A stretch of DNA of 6,360 nucleotides from Opitutus sp. GAS368. Lineage in GTDB: Bacteria > Verrucomicrobiota > Verrucomicrobiia > Opitutales > Opitutaceae. Both the position numbers and the translations under genes were made by a program. Each line of letters opens with the position of its first letter. Position 1 is the stretch's first letter. The notes beneath the pieces were generated by a model. It was not told the origin of the DNA, ran no database searches, and was given only the letters and a program-made list of their open reading frames with translations. The stretch covers positions 1-6,360 of the forward strand of contig CAMAXB010000178.1 in NCBI GenBank assembly GCA_945862035.1, written 5' to 3'. Positions 1 through 5,703 of the stretch are shown here, piece by piece.

Positions 1-101
1 AACGTAGCGACGCGCCGGTGGCAAGGCTGGAGTCAGGGCTGATCCCCCGGTCGAGGCTCATGCCCGTTCCTGCCCTCGGTCCCGTTCCCGTTCTCAACCT
101 C
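1..101. other. Window-edge stretch with imperfect CCCGTTCC repeats, no gene seen
   Basis: No supported gene. Copies of CCCGTTCC/CCCGTTC occur at about 63-94, with CCTCGG twice (about 74-103). A short plus-strand frame through it gives only Pro/Val/Leu/Gly repeats. It looks like GC-rich intergenic sequence. Confidence 0.4.
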
Positions 102-157
102 GGCCCGGGTCGGGCCATCGGAGAGGAAGAGACCGGGACCGATTCGAGCCGGCTCGA
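102..157 (-). terminator. Possible termination/3'-end structures after the TonB receptor
   Basis: Two nucleotides after the receptor stop is a perfect 14-nt palindrome TCGAGCCGGCTCGA (144-157), able to form a 5-bp stem with a CCGG loop. A second perfect stem, GGCCCG-GGT-CGGGCC, lies at 102-116. Between them the transcribed strand is pyrimidine-rich (GGTCTCTTCCTCTCC). Neither stem has a proper T tract, so intrinsic termination is only a possibility. Confidence 0.35.
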
Positions 158-159
158 TT

Positions 160-2250
160 TCAGAAGCTCGTGCGGAGGCCGATGGTCACGTTGCGGCCCG
201 GGAGCGGGGCGACATCCTTGAGAAAGGACGTGTGCAGGCGGATCTCCTCGTCGCTGAGATTGCTGCCCCGCACGAAGAGATCGTAGGTCATGCGTCCGAG
301 GGTGAGGCGGTAGCCGGCGGAAGCGTTGAACACGCTGTAGCCAGCGGTCTCCATCTCGTTGGCCGCAATGCGATCCTGCTTCGCGACGCGCTGGACATCG
401 GCGGTGAAGCTGAGGGATCCGGTGATCCAGGTGAAGCCGAGGCGGGCGCGGGCGGGCGTGATGCGAGGAAGCTCGGTCGAATCATCCGTGTTCCGACCGC
501 GGACGAGGTCGGCGCCGACCGTGACATCGAACTGGTGGCGGTCGCTCTCGTGGAGGTGGAAGACCGACTCGAGCTCGACGCCGTAGAGTTCGGCGTCACG
601 CTGCACGTAGGCGTAGACATCGAGTTCATCCTCCTCCTCGCCGGTCGCCTGCTCGTAGATGAAGCCGTCGAGGCGATTGGCGAAGACGGTCAGGGCGCCT
701 GTGACGCCACCGGTGCGCTTGCGTAGGCTGACGTCGAGCGCGAGTGACGTCTCGTGCGCAAGGTCCGGATCACCGATCTCGTAGGCGTTCGTGCCGATGT
801 GCGGGCCATCCGAGAACAACTCCTGCGCATTGGGCGCGCGCTCCGTGCGGGCGAGCGAGGTGCCCAGGGTCCAATCATCCGAGAGATTCCAGATCAGGCC
901 GGTGGAGAGGCTGGTCGTGGTGTCGTCGGCGGAGAGGCCGGAACCGTCGGCGAGGGTGATCTCCTGATCCTCGGCGCGCGCGCCGAATTGCCAGACCGTC
1001 TGGCCCCAAGTGGCCTCTTCGAAGACGAAGAGTGCACGGTTGACCGTCTTGCTCGGTGGGACAAACGCTTCCTCGCCCTCGGCGGAGAAGCGGCTGATCG
1101 ACGCCTGTGCGCCGATGGCGCCGGTGAACGGGCCGACGGCGGCGTGGAGGAGTTCGAGGCGGCTGTCATAGCCGCGATTGGTGAACACGGTCCCGATCTC
1201 GTCACCCTCAAGCTCCTGGTGGCGGTACTGGGCGGAACCGAACTTGAACTTGGCGCCGGTGAACGCGCCGAACGAGCGGGTGATGGCGGCCTGCATATCG
1301 AAGCGGCGCTGGCGAAGATCGATCGAGACGGGAGCTTCCTCCTCTTCTTCGTGTGCCTCCTCCTCATGTTCCTCCTCTTCGTGATGGTGCTCATGGGCTC
1401 CGGCGGGCACGCCGTAGACCGTGTTGTGACCGTTGAAGGAGAACCCGATGTGGCCTGCGCGGCCAAGCAGGGTCAGGCCGAACGCCCCGCCGTCGGCGAC
1501 CAGCGAGGTGTTGGGAATGGTGCCTTCGATCTCCTCGGGCGCCTCCTCGCCGTGCTCGGCCGCTTCCTCGGCCTCCTCGGCGCGGCGCGCGGCGCTCTCG
1601 GCGAAGCCGGGCACGTCCACATCGTCCGCGGTGCGACGGTAGCCGTCGACATGCCAGGCGACGAAGCCTGCCTGACCCTCGGCCAGCAGGCCGCCGGCGA
1701 GCTCGTTGTTGACCGAGCTGGCGCGCACCTCGGTCCGGCCGTTGATCGTGCTTTCGGGAGCGTTGGTGTGGATGCGATGGGTGATGACATTCACCACGCC
1801 GCCAACGGCCGCATTGCCGTAGAGCAGGGTGGCGGGACCGCGCACGACCTCGACGCGCTCGATGAGCAGGGGATCCAGCGAGACGGCGTGGTCGGGGCTG
1901 CTGACGGAGGCGTCGATCAGGCCGACACTATTCTCCAGAATGCGGACCCGGTCGCCGGCGAGGCCGCGAATGACGGGACGGCTCGCGCCGGGACCGAAGT
2001 AGGATGAGCTGACCCCGGACTCGTTGCCGAGGAGCTCGCCTAGGGAATTGGACTGCTTGAACAGGAGGGCGCTGCCCGCCAGCACGCTGGTGGGCTGGGC
2101 AAGGTCGGCTTGGACGCGTCCGTAGGGATGCGCCGTAACAATGAAGTTTTCGAGGGAGACCGGTTCCTCCTCTGCGCGGGGAGGGGTGCCTTGCGCGAAG
2201 AGCGCGGAGGCGGTGAGCAAGCTGACGAGGGAAAGACGAAAGGTGTGCAT
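160..2250 (-). CDS. ZnuD-like TonB-dependent outer-membrane receptor with His/Glu-rich segments
   Basis: Outer-membrane 22-stranded barrel receptor that imports a metal or metal complex using TonB energy. It is 696 aa from the ATG at 2248-2250, chosen because it begins a clean signal peptide ('MHTFRLSLVSLLTASALFA', cut before QG). A TTG at 2361 would add 37 residues encoded by the hairpin-rich spacer and bury the signal. Next are a TonB-box-like 'ENFIVTAH' (35-41) and a plug to about 160 with 'RPVIRGLAGDRVRILENSVG', 'SSPDHAVSLDPLLIERVEVV' and RGPATLLYGNAAVGGVVNVI. This plug is very close to the ZnuD zinc-receptor type. The barrel ends in the Phe terminus (GLRTSF) expected for BAM recognition. 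Two low-complexity segments stand out: a Glu/Ala run at 225-242 and a His/Glu run at 286-305. The CusF and DUF2946-like neighbours point to copper rather than zinc, so the substrate is left open. Confidence 0.92.
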   Translation of the reverse strand: MHTFRLSLVSLLTASALFAQGTPPRAEEEPVSLENFIVTAHPYGRVQADLAQPTSVLAGSALLFKQSNSLGELLGNESGVSSSYFGPGASRPVIRGLAGDRVRILENSVGLIDASVSSPDHAVSLDPLLIERVEVVRGPATLLYGNAAVGGVVNVITHRIHTNAPESTINGRTEVRASSVNNELAGGLLAEGQAGFVAWHVDGYRRTADDVDVPGFAESAARRAEEAEEAAEHGEEAPEEIEGTIPNTSLVADGGAFGLTLLGRAGHIGFSFNGHNTVYGVPAGAHEHHHEEEEHEEEAHEEEEEAPVSIDLRQRRFDMQAAITRSFGAFTGAKFKFGSAQYRHQELEGDEIGTVFTNRGYDSRLELLHAAVGPFTGAIGAQASISRFSAEGEEAFVPPSKTVNRALFVFEEATWGQTVWQFGARAEDQEITLADGSGLSADDTTTSLSTGLIWNLSDDWTLGTSLARTERAPNAQELFSDGPHIGTNAYEIGDPDLAHETSLALDVSLRKRTGGVTGALTVFANRLDGFIYEQATGEEEDELDVYAYVQRDAELYGVELESVFHLHESDRHQFDVTVGADLVRGRNTDDSTELPRITPARARLGFTWITGSLSFTADVQRVAKQDRIAANEMETAGYSVFNASAGYRLTLGRMTYDLFVRGSNLSDEEIRLHTSFLKDVAPLPGRNVTIGLRTSF
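1333..1395 (-). repeat. Low-complexity His/Glu codon run inside the TonB receptor
   Basis: Encodes residues 286-306 of the receptor, starting HEHHHEEEEHEEEAH. The plus strand shows reiterated CTC/TTC trinucleotides, the reverse complements of GAG and GAA codons. ZnuD-type receptors are known to carry metal-binding His-rich loops facing outward. The repetitive codons would allow length change by slippage (inference). Confidence 0.75.
1525..1578 (-). repeat. Glu/Ala-rich low-complexity run inside the TonB receptor
   Basis: Encodes residues 225-242, beginning EEAEEAAEHGEEAPEE, with a single His. It lies in an early barrel loop about 45 residues before the His/Glu run, so two acidic insertions may sit near each other at the extracellular mouth (inference from order only). 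Confidence 0.6.
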
Positions 2251-2361
2251 GGAATGACGAGTAGCCGAGGTTCCGGGCAAGGATGCCCGCTGCGGGAGAT
2301 GAACAGCCGGCGTCTCAAGGAGAGCCGGCAAGGACGCGCCAGAGGCGCGACCGGGATTCAA
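2251..2361 (-). promoter_or_regulatory. Hairpin-rich spacer/leader upstream of the TonB receptor
   Basis: This 111-nt gap directly follows the small ORF's stop and contains three consecutive hairpins. They are 2335-2349 (CGCGCC-AGA-GGCGCG, 6 bp), 2306-2329 (GCCGGC, bulged G, TCTC, AAG loop, GAGAGCCGGC, 10 bp) and 2274-2289 (CGGGCA-AGGA-TGCCCG, 6 bp), all given as plus-strand bases. On the transcribed strand the gap is richer in C than G (about 44 to 29 by hand count). No T run follows any stem, so a simple intrinsic terminator is unlikely. A role in attenuation or Rho access, as known for CruR-controlled operons, is an inference. Confidence 0.45.
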
Positions 2362-2736
2362 TCAGGCTACGCTGACAGGGGGCCCTCGCTCCGGCTGGCG
2401 CAGGTAGCGGGGCGGGGCGAGCAGAAGGGCCGGGCGCTCAACCGCGGGGGCGGGCGCAACGGTAACCGCGGGGAGCGGAAAATAGCTGGCGGCGGGGAGT
2501 TCAACACCGCATGCGAACAACACTACCGCGCACCCGTGCTCGGCTGATTCGACGGGCTCGGAGTGGGCGTGATGGCAGTCCGCGTGCTTTGCATCCGCGG
2601 CGCGGTGGAGAAAAGCGTGGGCCTCAGGCGAGAAACTGACCAGCGAAAGACCAAAAACCAGCCACGCGAGCACCCCCGCGAGCACGCGGGACGACGTGGT
2701 CAGCGGACGGTGGGACGGGGCTGGGCTCAGTCGCAT
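2362..2736 (-). CDS. Small exported His/Cys-rich protein, DUF2946/CruR-like candidate regulatory upstream ORF
   Basis: It is 124 aa from the ATG at 2734-2736. A signal peptide or membrane segment spans about 17-41 (hydrophobic 'VLAGVLAWLVFGLSLVSF', signal-peptidase site EAHA). Next comes a metal-ligand-rich stretch with His51, Cys54, His55, His56, His58, His67, Cys69 and Cys76 ('HADCHHAH', 'HGCAVVLFAC'), then a Pro/Ala-rich tail ending 'RYLRQPERGPPVSVA'. The layout resembles DUF2946 proteins, one of which, CruR of Bordetella pertussis, is a copper-sensing upstream ORF whose C-terminal RAPP-type motif stalls ribosomes ahead of a TonB receptor gene. Here RGPP (117-120) is four residues from the stop, and a TonB receptor follows after a 111-nt spacer. 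Against this, Cys69 and Cys76 are CX6C rather than CXXC. A GTG at 2785-2787 in frame would add 17 polar residues and overlap the previous ORF; I prefer the ATG since it puts a normal basic n-region before the hydrophobic core. No Shine-Dalgarno is seen. It could instead be a plain metal-binding secreted protein. Confidence 0.6.
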   Translation of the reverse strand: MRLSPAPSHRPLTTSSRVLAGVLAWLVFGLSLVSFSPEAHAFLHRAADAKHADCHHAHSEPVESAEHGCAVVLFACGVELPAASYFPLPAVTVAPAPAVERPALLLAPPRYLRQPERGPPVSVA

Positions 2737-2773
2737 GGAATCGAATACAAGGGAATGCGAATCCGCCCATTCG

Positions 2774-2980
2774 TCAAGGAGTCTCACCCGGACGCAGAAG
2801 CAAGCGCATGTCCGTCAGCCACCAACTCCCATCCTCCCGGCGCTCAATCCGCGCAAGGATGTCCTGGCCCTCGCGGGCCGCGCTGAAGGTCTCGGCGGAC
2901 ACCTTGAACTCCATCGTCATGGCCTGCATGACCCCGGGCACCTCGGAGTGTCGCACCAGCAGGGTGCTGCATTCGGACAT
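2774..2980 (-). CDS. CusF-like copper-binding domain, start uncertain; likely C-terminal part of the preceding propeller protein
   Basis: As a stand-alone ORF it is 68 aa from the only in-frame ATG, and has no signal peptide. The binding signature 'LLVRHSEVPGVMQAMTM' (residues 7-23) supplies His11, Met21 and Met23, matching the His-Met-Met set of CusF; Met18 sits where CusF has Trp. The tail 'ILARIERREDGSWWLTDM' matches the end of the CusF fold. Aligned with the other CusF protein in this window, the ATG falls at the end of the first beta-strand: 'YPIRGRIISF' encoded just upstream (to about 3010) is the equivalent of 'HPLEGVVVDI'. Translation from this ATG would therefore give a broken barrel and a cytoplasmic protein. 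No Shine-Dalgarno precedes it. I infer that the domain evolved as the C-terminus of the propeller at 3068-4330, from which it is parted by one TAG. The domain call is firm; the gene boundaries are not. Confidence 0.65.
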   Translation of the reverse strand: MSECSTLLVRHSEVPGVMQAMTMEFKVSAETFSAAREGQDILARIERREDGSWWLTDMRLLLRPGETP

Positions 2981-3067
2981 GAAGGAGATGATACGTCCGC
3001 GGATGGGATAGCTCTGGACGGCGCAGGCCGTCGTGGGATCACCGCCGCAGTCCTCCTCGGCCAGATC

Positions 3068-3070
3068 CTA
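3068..3070 (-). other. In-frame amber codon between propeller and CusF domain
   Basis: The TAG ends the propeller frame after 'VITLPDA'. The same frame then stays open for 97 codons, giving 'DLAEEDCGGDPTTACAVQ' followed by a full CusF domain to 2774. There is no ATG, GTG or TTG in frame between the TAG and the Met at 2980, which lies inside the domain. A single base change in this codon would create one exported propeller-linker-CusF protein of about 518 aa. A nonsense mutation, a sequencing error, readthrough or re-initiation would each explain it. Confidence 0.7.
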
Positions 3071-4330
3071 GGCGTCGGGGAGGGTGATCACTTGAGTCAC
3101 AAGTTGGGACGGCTCGCCCGGCACGGTCCGCGCAACCAGGAGTTGGCCGGGAGCTGAATCGTAATCCTTCACGAGGGCGATCCGCGGAAAACCGCCCGCG
3201 CGGCTGGCCTCGCCCGTGCCGCCGGGCAGGGTCACGCCGATCCCGGCGCTGCCGCTCGGAGAGATGCGGCGCAGGCGGATTGCTCCGCTGGCCTCCAGCC
3301 AGGACACCCAGTGGCTGCCATCGCGCAGTAACACTGAATCGACGCGGCCCAATGGGCGCTCGGCGTCGTTCACGGTGTTGGGCATGAGGAAACGATGACC
3401 GGCATCCGCGGACGTGCTGGCCAGCACGCGCGGTTGATCCTGAGCCGCCGTGAACCACGTGACGGCAACCGTCGCTCCCTGCACGGAGAGCATCGGGCCG
3501 TTCACGGGACAGGCCGCAATTTCCCAGCCGTCCGCATGAACAAGCGAGGGCACTTCCCATGTCTTCCCGTTAAAGCGCGCCTTGGCCATGTCGCGCACCT
3601 CCGTGGCGGAGCGATCACGGTAGGCGACCAGCGCGGAGCCGTCCGGGAAGGCAACGAGGCTCGTTGAGCAGCAGTCGCAGACCCGATCGTCGATAAGTTG
3701 GTCGGGGCTGTCGCTTTCCAGGACGCGTCCCCAGAGCTGCATGGCCTTGGCCGTGTCTCGCGCGCGCCCATCGAGCCAGGTGGCGAGCCAGCGGCCGTCG
3801 GCTAAAGCCTGCAGCGCGACGAACTCATTCAGCGTGCTCTCGCGGGAAAGCGGCTGCGCAGGCGACCAGGTGAGGCCGCGATCTGAAGAAAAGCTGACCC
3901 GCGCGCCGTAGGACGTGCCGTGGTGTTCGCCGTGGCCGTGCGCCATGGCCGGATTCTCGACAAACCATGCGGCGACCAGGCGACCTTCCGGGCCGGCGGC
4001 GATCTGCGGTGTATCTGCCCAGTTGACGAACCAGTCGGCGCCCTGGGCGACCGTCTGCGCCTGAGTCCAGGTCTGCGTGCCGGCGTCGAAACGGGAAACG
4101 CGCAGGCGATGCTCGTCCCCGGCGGGCTCAAGCCAAGAGAGATAAATCGTGCCGTCGGGCGCGTTCGCGAGCTGGGGTGTCAGCGCACCCGGCCCGGAGG
4201 GTGACACCAGCGTGACTGGCGGCTCGAAGTGCGGCTCGGCCGCAGGCAGAACGAGCAGCGGCAGCAGTGCGAGCAAAAGCCCGCGCCTCAGGATTTGGCC
4301 GAGACGAACAGGAGAGATCAACGTGCTCAT
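3068..4330 (-). CDS. Exported sialidase-fold (BNR) beta-propeller protein with CDCC and His-rich motifs
   Basis: Predicted secreted or periplasmic six-bladed beta-propeller of the sialidase superfamily, 420 aa as annotated. The N-terminus has an RR-containing, strongly hydrophobic signal sequence (about 10-31, 'GLLLALLPLLVLPA'). Repeated 'DGxxYLSW / GRLVAAWF / DGRWLATWLD / DGSALVAYRD / DGSHWVSWLE' strands mark the blades, and an Asp box 'SSDRGLTW' is at 148-155. Odd features are a His cluster 'HGHGEHHG' (131-138), a 'VCDCCST' motif (217-223) and 'CPVNGPM' (274-280). I recall the CDCC...YRDR...CPVNGP pattern from sialidase-like proteins of unknown function. The canonical sialidase arginine triad is not obvious, so enzyme activity is doubtful; the Cys/His content and CusF neighbours suggest metal binding (inference). 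The start overlaps the previous gene's stop by 4 nt. The gene ends at a TAG followed in the same frame by a CusF domain, so the true product may be longer. Confidence 0.8.
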   Translation of the reverse strand: MSTLISPVRLGQILRRGLLLALLPLLVLPAAEPHFEPPVTLVSPSGPGALTPQLANAPDGTIYLSWLEPAGDEHRLRVSRFDAGTQTWTQAQTVAQGADWFVNWADTPQIAAGPEGRLVAAWFVENPAMAHGHGEHHGTSYGARVSFSSDRGLTWSPAQPLSRESTLNEFVALQALADGRWLATWLDGRARDTAKAMQLWGRVLESDSPDQLIDDRVCDCCSTSLVAFPDGSALVAYRDRSATEVRDMAKARFNGKTWEVPSLVHADGWEIAACPVNGPMLSVQGATVAVTWFTAAQDQPRVLASTSADAGHRFLMPNTVNDAERPLGRVDSVLLRDGSHWVSWLEASGAIRLRRISPSGSAGIGVTLPGGTGEASRAGGFPRIALVKDYDSAPGQLLVARTVPGEPSQLVTQVITLPDA

Positions 4331-4674
4331 GGTGCGGCGGGTTTGACGGCCTCAAGCCACCAGCCGTCGGGCTTCCGCACGAGCAGGCCGGTGATGGCCT
4401 GATCCTTCTGGACGGACTTCAGGTCGGATTCCGTGACCTTCAGCAGCATGGTCATGGCCCGCATGACCCCGGGAATCTCCTCGTGCTTCACGAGCAGGCT
4501 TCCCCGATCCGGAACGATGTCGACGACAACGCCCTCGAGCGGATGACGCGTGGGGCCCGCTTCCGATGCGCCGGGAGCCTCTTTCTTCGCCGGCGCCGAC
4601 TCTGCGGCCGGGAGCGAGCAGGCAAACGTGGCGACCAGGACTGTGACCCAAAGGGATTTCGTGAGAGGATTCAT
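4327..4674 (-). CDS. Exported CusF-like copper-binding protein
   Basis: Predicted periplasmic small metal-binding protein with a CusF-type beta-barrel (the family that binds Cu(I)/Ag(I) through one His and two Met). It is 115 aa. An N-terminal signal peptide spans about 1-24 (hydrophobic LWVTVLVATFAC, likely cleaved near LPAAES), followed by an Ala/Pro/Lys/Glu-rich linker to about 42. The CusF domain runs from 43 to 111: 'HPLEGVVVDIVPDRGSLLV' is the first hairpin and 'KHEEIPGVMRAMTM' holds the binding set, with His64, Met74 and Met76 matching E. coli CusF His36, Met47 and Met49. The position of CusF Trp44 is Met71 here. Cys19 does not form a standard lipobox. The stop overlaps the next gene's start as ATGA, so it is the first gene of a coupled operon. 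It may be a donor or acceptor for the downstream proteins (inference); no cusA/B/C efflux genes are in the window. Confidence 0.87.
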   Translation of the reverse strand: MNPLTKSLWVTVLVATFACSLPAAESAPAKKEAPGASEAGPTRHPLEGVVVDIVPDRGSLLVKHEEIPGVMRAMTMLLKVTESDLKSVQKDQAITGLLVRKPDGWWLEAVKPAAP

Positions 4675-5004
4675 GGGGGTGGATTCAGGAGCTGAGGGTA
4701 AGGCTAGTCTTCAGAGTGATCGGATCCGCGAGCCGCTGCAAGAGGCCGGTGTTCGGGTTCGCGCAAACCGGGTTAGTGAGGATGGATCAAGCTGCCTGCG
4801 CGCAGATTCGACCGCGACTATGCGGTTCCGGGCAAACGGTGACGCCAAGTCCCGATGGCGGCCGGTGGCAAGAAGCCAGCCTGACCGCGTCAGGATGAAG
4901 GACAAGGTGCGACGTATCGGCAGAGAAGGGCGATCGGAATCGCCAGCGATCAGCAAGAGGGAAGCTCTGCTTAAAGATCCCCTAACGCCCGTATTCAGAC
5001 AACG
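4675..5004. other. Intergenic region between modB and the CusF-type operon
   Basis: About 330 nt without a convincing gene. Open frames on both strands here give Arg/Ser-rich translations with no recognisable motif. On the minus strand, shortly after the modB stop, there are two small hairpins: 4952-4971 (AGCAAGAG/CTCTGCT, one bulged A, 5-nt loop) and 4929-4944 (GGCGAT-CGGA-ATCGCC). A third lies at 4880-4894 (CCTGA/TCAGG). None is followed by a clear T run, so they are at best weak terminators. The promoter for the operon starting at 4674 should be here, but I see no good -35/-10 pair and no recognisable CueR- or Zur-type palindrome. Confidence 0.6.
4929..4971 (-). terminator. Possible weak terminator: double hairpin downstream of modB
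   Basis: Read on the minus strand, the modB stop is followed about 34 nt later by a stem of 7 bp with one bulge (4952-4971), then by a perfect 6-bp stem with a TCCG loop (4929-4944). The sequence after the second stem is CTTCTCTG, only moderately T-rich. The position fits transcription termination between modB and the next operon, but the missing T tract makes this tentative. Confidence 0.25.
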
Positions 5005-5703
5005 CTACACCCGCGCCCGCCGCTGCAGCAGGGTGACGGCCAGCAGCAGGACGAACGACAGCACGAGCAGCACGGCCGCAAACACGTGGGCGTCCGCGTA
5101 GTTGAGTTTCTGCACCTCGTCGTAGAGCGCGATGCTGGCGACCTTGGTCTGTCCGGGAATGGCGCCGCCGATCATCAGCACGACGCCGAACTCGCCGAGG
5201 GTGTGGGCGAAACCAAGCGTCAGGCCTGCGGCGATACCGCGGCGGGCGAGCGGCAGGTGCACGCGCAGAAACGTCCGCCAAGGTGTCGCCCCGAGAGCTC
5301 GACCCGCATCGATCAGCTCGGGCGGCACCGCCTTGAGCGCGGCCTGAAACGGCTGCACGGCGAAAGGGAGCGAGTAGATGACCGACGCGGTGACCAGCCC
5401 GGTGAAGCTGAACGCGAGGGGTGTGCCAAAGGTGTCGAGCCACCATTGCCCGAATCCTTGGTTCGGGGAAAACGCGACCAGGAGATAGAACCCGATCACG
5501 GTGGGCGGCAGGACGATCGGCAGCGTGACCAGGGTCTCAATCACGGGGGCGACGCGATTGCGCGTCGTGTTCAGCCAATGGGCGAGCGGGAGACCGATCA
5601 GACCGAGAACCAGTGTGGTCAGGGCGGCGAGGCGCAACGTCAGCGCGAGGGATTGCCAGAGCGCGGCGGAGAGCAGGAAGGCAGATTCAGGGGGCTCGCC
5701 CAT
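5005..5703 (-). CDS. modB: Molybdate ABC transporter permease ModB
   Basis: Inner-membrane permease that moves molybdate delivered by ModA into the cytoplasm, powered by a ModC ATPase. It is 232 aa, the normal ModB length, with about five hydrophobic helices starting near residues 8-40. Family signatures are 'LPIVLPPTVIGFYLL' (61-75) and 'GEFGVVLMIGGAIPGQT' (170-186). The EAA loop that contacts the ATPase spans about 128-160 ('PELIDAGRALGATPW' then RTFLRVHLPLARRG). I chose the ATG at 5701-5703 because it directly precedes the first hydrophobic segment; the longer open frame upstream encodes an unlikely Arg/Pro/Ser-rich leader inside modA. The gene overlaps the end of modA by 17 nt. No Shine-Dalgarno is seen. 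The expected modC does not follow: after the TAG stop there is a gap of about 330 nt and then unrelated metal-binding genes. Confidence 0.93.
   Translation of the reverse strand: MGEPPESAFLLSAALWQSLALTLRLAALTTLVLGLIGLPLAHWLNTTRNRVAPVIETLVTLPIVLPPTVIGFYLLVAFSPNQGFGQWWLDTFGTPLAFSFTGLVTASVIYSLPFAVQPFQAALKAVPPELIDAGRALGATPWRTFLRVHLPLARRGIAAGLTLGFAHTLGEFGVVLMIGGAIPGQTKVASIALYDEVQKLNYADAHVFAAVLLVLSFVLLLAVTLLQRRARV

Noticed and set aside
754..2007. 417-codon open frame on the plus strand
   Set aside because: Antisense to the TonB receptor, whose plug, TonB box, signal peptide and terminal Phe are all recognisable. The plus-strand translation is Gly/Ala/Arg-rich with a Leu/Phe run that is merely the reverse of the Glu/His codons.
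2251..2361. N-terminal extension of the TonB receptor to a TTG at 2361
   Set aside because: The extra 37 residues precede a normal signal peptide and are encoded by the hairpin-rich spacer.
2251..2361. Cobalamin riboswitch upstream of the TonB receptor
   Set aside because: TonB receptor genes often carry one, but I see no B12-box-like core, and 111 nt is too short for the full element.
4711..4956. 81-codon minus-strand frame in the modB-CusF gap
   Set aside because: No recognisable motif, Arg/Ser-rich, and it contains the hairpins; more likely non-coding.
4550..5101. 183-codon plus-strand frame crossing the intergenic region
   Set aside because: It overlaps the start of the CusF gene and the end of modB on the other strand, and has a low-complexity Arg/Ser translation without domain signs.
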